The notes beneath the pieces are model-generated. The model ran no database searches, was not told the DNA's origin, and worked only from the letters and a program-made list of their open reading frames with translations. From Cephalotrichum gorgonifer (Eukaryota; Ascomycota; Sordariomycetes; Microascales; Microascaceae): a DNA stretch of 64,000 nt. The number at the start of each line of letters is the position of its first letter. Within the stretch, counting starts at the first letter, position 1. The stretch covers positions 3,910,337-3,974,336 of the forward strand of contig ONZQ02000001.1 in the NCBI GenBank assembly GCA_900312665.1, read 5' to 3'. Shown here one piece after another: positions 56,990 through 64,000 of this stretch. Position numbers and translations under genes: made by a program.

Positions 56990-58241
56990 GTTGGACTCCC
57001 AAGAAATCTCCTACGACGCCCGCAAGTGAAGGGTGTCTGTGGTCGTCGCTAGACGGGGATCGGATGAAGGGGCGGTTCGAATTTTGAGGTTGGGGGTTCG
57101 TCCCCGGCGGTCGATCACTCGCTGAGATTTCGCGGGGAAAATGGAGGCCTTCTCCTTTTCTTATTCGGGGCGGCTGAGCCGGTAGAAGTTGGGAGAGAGT
57201 AGGCCGCGATGTTGGGTCACACGCGAGTAGCGGGGTGACTCCGAACCCGAGATCACGAGAACAAGAAAACGCCTTGTTCTGGGAAAGAGAGATTAGTTGG
57301 CGGCTCGGCGTAAAGTAGTTAAGACAACCACGGAAATCAGAATAGTTGACAATTGCAAAACAGGAAAGGGTGAGAGGAAAAAGACCGAGTCGGATCTGGC
57401 TTGAGGAAGGAAGCTTTGAGGGGGGAGCCCGCCCTTGCTTTGTCGGATGCCTTGGCCCCAGTTTCAGGTACCTGCCCTGCCCAAAGCGGCGCCATCGCCC
57501 TTCGAGGCACACTTGGAGTGGTGGAGGGTTACCTAATAATAGTAACCTGGCGCCATCTTCCCGAGGTTCCACCGGCTCTCGAGTCGGTGGACTTCCGCCA
57601 GCCAAGGACCGGATCCGTCTTCGGGTGGTCGGTGATTTAGTGGCTCGGGCTTCTCCGAGACGTCGCCCCACCAGCTGTATAAGTCGCCACCGAGGCAAAT
57701 ACCAGAATGGAAAGCTCGCGATCTCGAGATTGTGCTTACTTATTTTTATTTAACTGGGTATAACTATACATCCCACGCTATGTTCCTAAACGTCCATACG
57801 TTGGCTATCCCTGAGCTGTCCATCTCAAGCCCAAATGTTCTCGCCTTGGCGCCTGGTTGTTGCAGAGCATGACACTTCTAGTCATTATCCGTTAGCAGNN
57901 NNNNNNNNNNNNNNNNNNNNNNNNNNNNNNNNNNNNNNNNNNNNNNNNNNNNNNNNNNNNNNNNNNNNNNNNNNNNNNNNNNNNNNNNNNNNNNNNNNNN
58001 NNNNNNNNNNNNNNNNNNNNNNNNNNNNNNNNNNNNNNNNNNNNNNNNNNNNNNNNNNNNNNNNNNNNNNNNNNNNNNNNNNNNNNNNNNNNNNNNNNNN
58101 NNNNNNNNNNNNNNNNNNNNNNNNNNNNNNNNNNNNNNNNNNNNNNNNNNNNNNNNNNNNNNNNCCCCCCCACCCCCCCCCGTTTTTTTTTTTTCCCCCC
58201 AGCCACGTCCCCTCCCCGCCGCGTCGAGATCCTCCCCGATC
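56990..58241. other. Intergenic region with assembly gap
   Basis: This region lies upstream of the E2 gene and downstream of gcn2, both on the minus strand. No gene is seen in 56990-57898. Positions 57899-58164 are N, and 58165-58200 is almost pure C and T homopolymer, which may have caused the gap. Confidence 0.5.
57899..58164. other. Assembly gap (266 N)
   Basis: An unresolved run lies 77 bp beyond the gcn2 stop codon. It is followed immediately by C-runs and a T-run. Confidence 0.99.
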
Positions 58242-61200
58242 TCATAAGCCAACGTCGAAGTAGATTATCTTGCCCGTCCGAAAGTTGTAGATAAAACTGT
58301 GTCTCGAGCCCTTCTCCTCTTCCCATTCCGCCCTCCACCCGCTCAGCTCCTCGTGTATCTGCCTAACATATCTCTTCTCCCCCGCCCCAGCTCCCTGCTC
58401 CACCTTCTTCCAACTATCTGGACTAGATAGTGGTGTGCTCTGTATCAGCGTCAACATCGCATCCGATGTCTCCACCCCCAGGATCGGCCCGCTCGCCATG
58501 GACTCGACGAAGCCCGCCGCGCTAGCCTGCGCCTGGTCAATCACAGCCTGACGGATCATCTTTTTGTTCTTCTGTTGCGAGGACAGTATCGAGACTTCCT
58601 GGTCGTGAGTCCTACGGACGGAGCCGTCTCGCTGGTTCGGTACCTTGGGTTTCGATGCCAGCGAGCTGTCTCTTTCTTGGATCTTGGATTGGAGCCATAG
58701 GAGGAGGTGGCCGACCGGCATATCGACATCCGGAATGTCGGTCCGCTTCAGTGTTTTAATCCGGAGACTCTTGTCAGGCTTCACGACGACGACCCATGAA
58801 TATTCGTCATCCTTAGCCTTGAATAGGAGCTCGTCGGTTGTGTTTGTGCTGTCGGCGAGCTCCGCTGAGATGCTATTGCCCCACAAAAGGCCTAATATCT
58901 CCAATCCGACGGTACGACGTAGGGAGTTGTCGGTGCTGGCCACGAGAACATCATACTTAGGAACGTTAGTAATACCACCCACAGCAAAAAGAAGGCGAGG
59001 GGGAGGTTAGCTGTGTTGCACTCACTCTAACTTGGTTCGCATTCTCCTGCTCCGGCCTCTTCTGCGTAGACGAAAGTCCCGATTTGGACAATCGAACAAA
59101 ATTCTGCCAGGAGAGTGAAAAGCCAACGGCACGCCGCTCTTCGTGCCGATCGCCAACATTAAGGCGGAACTCTCGGATAAGGTTGTCGTATCGCCCGCCA
59201 GCAGCAAACACCTCCTTGACCTTGGAGCGGAATACACAAGTGAACACCATGCCACCGGAATAGAAGCTCTCCCTGAAGCTGCTGAGGGGATTGATGCTGA
59301 TAGTCGTCTTTACCCCCATGTGTGCCACGTATCCGACAACCTCTCGAAGATAGGAGATGGTTGAGAGTACTCTTGGATACAAGTCTGAGCCCTTGAACAC
59401 ATCCTTCAGCTTGGAGAATATTTCACCCGGGGGTCCTTTCAAACTATTAGCTCAACGTGACCTTCTCTAGACGCCAATATAGGTATCCCTGAAAGAAGAA
59501 AACCTACCTCTAATGTCAAACTTCTCCAACTCGTTCACGCTCGTTGCCGAGACCCCCACATCTTCAGATCGCAATTCTTGTCGTATCTTCTGCCATGTGC
59601 ACCCCTGAATATGGAGTTTGCTGATGATTTCCGCTGTCTTCCGTCGAAGTGAACGATCAATCTTGCAGAAATCGAATATGAGCTGGAGAAGAGTAGAATG
59701 GCCAATGAGAACGATCATCTTCCCAGCCAGGGACGTGGGGAGGGTGTAGATGACCTCATCAAGGACTCGCACCGCCTCCGCATCCTTCAGGGCAAGATCC
59801 CGTGCGTCTGACGACACGATATCGAAGTCGACCTCCCCAAGAGCTTGCGGCTGACCCATACTTTTAGAGCTCCTGAAAACGGTGCCGAAAGAGTATACCT
59901 TTTCCGCAGGGATGCTCTCCGGCTGCTTCGCCAGTGTTCTAGCGAGTCCCATCGTAAGATCGTACGGGAGTTGTAGTACTGTCCCGTCCGCATTCAGAAG
60001 TTTGAACACGTTCTCAGGATAGTGCCGGGACCGTGGGTAGATGCGACTCCGGTCAATTGCAAGACCGCCGTGACGGCGGAATACCATTTCCAGACTATCT
60101 TTCACTCTCGCCTGGAAAACAAGGTCCTCAGTCGTGACGCTTCTTGACGGCAGCGGGCCCGACGCCTCCAAATCCCATGCATAATCCCTTGCCCTGCCAG
60201 AAAATCCTGCGAAGAACGTGGCCAATATCTCTCGATAGTAGGGAGAATCCGGACCTACTCCGCCGGCCAGGATACTTCGGGCAACCTCCTCATCCCCGTC
60301 GATGGGAATCTTGGGGCTTTTCAATAGGGTCGCACTGTCAGGTCTGTCCTCTGGATTATGGGCAACCAGGGATACCACAACATCTGTCTGGTTTCGATCA
60401 GGGGGTTTGAAATCAGACGGCAGGACAGGCTCAGGCCGGCGTACGCCTTCCAGAACGATAACCCGTTCCATCCCCAACATTGGATGATAGCACATCTCGA
60501 AGAGGATGACACCGAGGGAGTACATCTGCTCATCCATTAGCTTACTTAACTACACCTTTGCCAGGAACAGAATGACTTACATCCACCTTTGAGCTATATG
60601 ACCCAGATGCTGCTGATCTAACCTCCGGGGCAGTATACAGCTTCGTCCCCAGACTTCGCGTGGCATCCTTTGGACTCGAAGAGGCCGTCGCAGCTCTGCT
60701 GGGCGAGAACTGACCCATGGTTGCCAGGCCAAAGTCGGCAATCTTGACGCTGTCTTCCCCCTTAAGGCCTTGCGTAATTAGAATATTCTCTGGCTTGAGA
60801 TCGCGGTGTACGATGTTCAGGCTGTGGATGTGCCGCAGGCCCGACAAGATCTGTCGCAGTAGCCTCCAGATCTTGGCAGCGTCCCTATATAGGTCGCCGG
60901 CGATGAGATCTCGGAGTGTCCGCCTATCGCAGTATTCCATAGAGATGTAGAGGATTCTCTGGACGGCGGTTTCTGGCTGCGCACGCTGTATCCTGGTTTC
61001 GGGTGTGAAAGAGGATTGGTCAAGCGCCCCATCAACTTCCGAAGCTTCCCTATGAGACCCGTTGGTGTCCTGCTCCTCACCTTCGTCGGTGTCGTAGCCG
61101 AATTCGATTTCAGGGTACCCACTCGAAGACATGAAGTCTAGCCCCCCACTAATTGCAAAGGGTGCAGATTGCGACTCCGTCGTCTCCTCAGCCATGCCCT

Positions 61201-63236
61201 CGCTCGACTCATCGTCTGTTTCAATGGCGGACGTATCCGGTGCAGTGTCAACCCAAGCATCATAGTATCTGACAACTGCCGGATGGTTCAGCTTAGAAAT
61301 TAGGGCCACCTCTTTCAGGACCTCAGTAAGGGTAGAGCTAGTGTTGACAGCAATCTTCTTGATCGCGAAGACACCGCCGTCAAGCTTCTTCCTCGCCTTT
61401 ACGACCTGACCGAAGCCGCCTTTGCCAAGGCGTCCCTCCTCGATGAACTCTGCCTCGTACCTCCCAGAATACTTGCTTTCCCTAGTCCCATCGAGCCCGA
61501 GGCGCGGAGTGAAGGACTGCATAGCACTCCCGAAGGACTGTAGCCGCGCCGTCGAGCCGCCTCCTCTCCCGAGGGCAAATATTGCCGCGTCGGTGGTGAG
61601 AAACTCGGTACACCCCAGATCGAAGGGCCTCGATCGCCGATTCGGGTCAGCATCAAAGAAACCGGCCATCATCTCTCTGAACGGCTTGGAGAGGTTATGG
61701 GCCTTCACAAAGGCCGACGGCGAATTAAACTGTTTTATGATGTCGAGGCCAAAAATCATTTGGACGATGACGACACCCAGATCCCAAATATCGGTTTTAT
61801 TGGTGTAGCGCTGGTTTTGCTCGTCCGAGAGCTCAGGGGCAAGCCAGCAGTCAGACCGAGATGGGATAAGCCGGGGAGCCTGACGCCCAATGCTGTTTGT
61901 GATGTCGTACAGGAGGTTTTGATAAACGCCATCCGAAAGCTTTGCGACGGTGTGGGTTGCTTTTTCGGTACTCTCTTTGAATATCAGGACGTTGCGTGGG
62001 TGGATATCATGATGAACCAAGCCGCGGTTGTGAAGACACGAAACCGCGTCGAGTAGGTCGCGCGCAAAGGAACGGCATTTTGAGATATGGAGGCGGTCGC
62101 TAATTTCAAGCAGACTCTCGAGGGAGGTCAGCTGTGCTTTGTGGTTCAATATGAGGACGGACCAGAATCGATGCAGAAAGCCGTCTTCAACAGCGAGCTC
62201 ATCGTCAATCATATATCCAACCACATCAACGAGGTTGGGGTGGTGTACGTCCTGGAGCACGGCAAGTTTCTCCTCCAAGCATATGAACCGGTCCCTAAGG
62301 GCATCTCCCTCCATGGCGGTACATCGGATGACTGACTTCTTCAGGGCGAGACTTGGAAAAGAGGAAGCTCTAGGTATACTTGGAAGACAGTGATGCACAG
62401 AGGAAATGGGACCAGATCCGAACTCCGACCCACATTCGACAGCTGTGAAGAGATGCTCTCTCCCCGACGTGTCGGTTATTTTGCAATTCCTGTCGAAGAC
62501 GACGGCGCTGTTGTCCTGGGCAGCCTTTTGGGCATCCGCATCGTGTAAGACCACGCTTGGTTGTCTGCCTTTGCCGGCGGACTTCGCGGTCTCTTGGTGG
62601 CGCTTCAGCTCTTCCTCAACCAATCCAGCCATGACTCTCTCTTCCTCTTTGCTCTTTTCGATTTCCTTTCGGGCCACTTCTTGCTCTTGCTCCCGAACTT
62701 GTCGGGCTAGCATGGTTTCATGCCGAGCGCGCTCGTCCTCCAGGGACAGCTGCCGGCCACTGGCCTTTGCGAGAGCATCGTCTTCAAGGATATCTCGGAT
62801 ACCTTCGATAATCGGGTGCATCATCTCTTGCTCCTCGGAAAGAAGGGCCGTAGGTGTGGTCTTCAGGAAATTCTCGATTTTGAAACGGGTGGCATCGCGA
62901 AGGTCACCGTGGAGAGTGATAAGAGGAGGGGATTTGGGATAAGTCGCGGTCAGGACGACGCGAAGAGTACAAGCGAAATCCTCGTCTGACGCAGCTATGC
63001 GTATTTCAAACGACGGTTCTGATTTCTTAACAATACCATACCGTTAGAACAACTACACAATAGTGGAAGGTGAGGAAGACAGAGCCTACCTTCCACGCCG
63101 TGTGCGTCTGTTTTAGACGTCTGAAGTCATCACCATAGATAGCCTCTAGGGCGATTATTTCGTTTTGCTGAAGCTCTTCATAGGGAAAGGACGCGCCGAC
63201 AGTTTTGGGAGTATCTGTTGACTTCTTCGAGGCCAT
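58242..63236 (-). CDS. gcn2: Gcn2 (Cpc-3), eIF2-alpha kinase
   Basis: Five exons (63236-63090, 63025-60581, 60525-59508, 59435-59026, 58955-58242) give 1577 aa; introns are 55-72 bp. Domains in order: RWD (about 15-135, NEIIALEAIYGDDF and SEEQEMMHPIIEGIRDIL), which binds Gcn1; a Glu/Arg coiled coil; a pseudokinase (about 230-500) with HHDIHPRN instead of HRD and SDG in place of DFG; the active kinase (about 540-900) with GKGGFGQVVKA, FAIKKI, a long acidic insert, HRDLKPENIL and DFGLA; a HisRS-like domain (about 930-1340, AGGRYDNLIREFR); and a C-terminal ribosome/dimer domain. It senses uncharged tRNA in amino-acid starvation and phosphorylates eIF2-alpha. Architecture is complete and no residue loss in the active kinase was seen. 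Confidence 0.96.
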
Positions 63237-63801
63237 CCTGACTGATAGTGTGTGAAGAAGTTGCCCAGTTCCTTGTCAGGTACCGGACATCTCACAAAGA
63301 GAAGGCCATGTTTTCGATTGGGCCTGGTTTCGGGTATATGTGGAGGTGGGTATATAAACTAGGAAATTGTTGCTGGAACGAGGTGACGAGGTGCGTCGCC
63401 ATTCGCAAGTTGGATTTACAGGGTCGGCGTTAGAACTTGTGACTAACGGAGGGGTCGTTTATCGATAAGCGGCATACTCGTTTGTTTCGTTTCGCGCCAT
63501 CCTTGGTACCGTGAAATGTGGGGTACTAGCCCACCGGATCAACCTCGGGATTGGTTGTCGCGATCGACCAGCTGCTGATTGACGCCAATGCGAATCGTTC
63601 AAGACGAAAGTAAACAAGATCACCGAGCGACACAAGTGTACCACCACCAGTGGCATCGCCAAACTGAAATTCGTTCTTTCTCCACCATAACACTACCAGC
63701 CCACTATTCGCGACGGAGAATACGAGTAAGAGTCAAGACTAAGGGCGCACTCTGCATTTGTATTCTTTCTATTACATCACGGTCACTGAACAAGCTGAGC
63801 C
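63237..63801. other. Divergent promoter between gcn2 and the partial right-edge gene
   Basis: This 565-bp space between two start codons contains one TTATCGATAAG palindrome (63459-63469). No coding frame is supported. Confidence 0.5.
63459..63469. promoter_or_regulatory. TTATCGATAAG palindrome
   Basis: This is an 11-bp match to the paired elements before utp13 (only the first C is replaced by T). It lies 223 bp upstream of the gcn2 ATG and 333 bp upstream of the other gene. Confidence 0.4.
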
Positions 63802-64000
63802 ATGCTCGGCTGGGTGCTGCGACGCGGTCCGGACGCTAGAAAAGCTCCTTATGGAGGAGGAGGTAAGACCCCCAAAACCACAGCGCGTTGATATCCTTGT
63901 CTTCGTCTCCTATTTCTCTTGGTTTTAATATCTATGCTTACCTCAAGTTTACAGATGACACGACACAGCTCGAACAGCCCGATACGCCCGCCCCGGTGTT
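63802..64000 (+). CDS. 5' part of an unidentified gene (runs off the window)
   Basis: Exon 1 63802-63862 begins at an ATG and encodes MLGWVLRRGPDARKAPYGGG. A 92-bp intron (63863-63954, GTAAGA...TTTACAG) is followed by exon 2 from 63955, reading DDTTQLEQPDTPAPV in frame to the window edge. The splice signals and continuous frame support a real gene. Only 35 residues are visible, so no family can be named. Confidence 0.6.

Overview
The window looks like nuclear DNA of a filamentous ascomycete (Pezizomycotina). Genes carry several short introns (mostly 50-150 bp, GTAAGT/GTGAGT donors, CAG/TAG acceptors). Intergenic spaces are 0.3-3.3 kb. Recognisable proteins include an SepA-type formin, Gcn2 with a HisRS-like domain, Rit1, Loc1, Utp13 and a Ctk1 kinase with a long RS/RD-rich N-terminus. 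The class or species cannot be fixed from the sequence alone. I see no operons, no CRISPR, no tRNA or rRNA gene that I can support, and no convincing transposon. There are three runs of N: 19640-19994, 34875-34894 and 57899-58164.

Layout. 0.4-11.5 kb: an unknown membrane protein (-), utp13 (+), the Sad1/USP39-type spliceosome factor (+), a 4EHP-like eIF4E (-) and loc1 (+). 11.8-19.5 kb: an EHT1/YheT-type alpha/beta hydrolase (-, seven exons) and a Ctk1-type CDK (+). 20-27.8 kb: a low-complexity protein with a conserved core (-) and a five-exon ATP-dependent DNA ligase paralogue (-). 29.8-38.1 kb: a DUF4048-like coiled-coil protein (+), then the SepA formin (-), which has a small gap in FH1. 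40-46.2 kb: a small single-pass membrane protein (+), a RING-type protein (+), rit1 (+) and a HAD phosphatase (-). 49.4-57 kb: a Sis1-type DnaJ (-), a UBA-like/UIM protein (-) and a Cdc34-type E2 (-). 58.2-64 kb: gcn2 (-), then the first two exons of a divergent unidentified gene that runs off the end.

The genes are mostly unrelated housekeeping functions: ribosome biogenesis (utp13, loc1), translation and its control (eIF4E-like, rit1, gcn2), splicing and transcription (sad1, ctk1), the ubiquitin system (cdc34, UIM protein, RING protein), chaperoning (sis1), polarity (formin) and DNA repair (ligase). No single pathway or new multi-gene system is evident.

The observations most worth a second look are four. 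(1) An in-frame TAG in the DUF4048-like gene is followed by 26 more codons encoding what looks like a tail-anchor membrane helix. (2) A perfect four-unit heat-shock element lies in a 24-bp palindrome upstream of the DnaJ gene. (3) Paired CTTATCGATAAG palindromes sit just upstream of utp13, with half-copies before loc1 and one copy between gcn2 and its neighbour. (4) The lineage-restricted-looking DNA ligase has an unusual C-terminal domain. Exon boundaries below were read by eye from splice consensus and reading frame. Every multi-exon model reported closes in frame except the formin, where the gap and a probable one-base insertion interfere.
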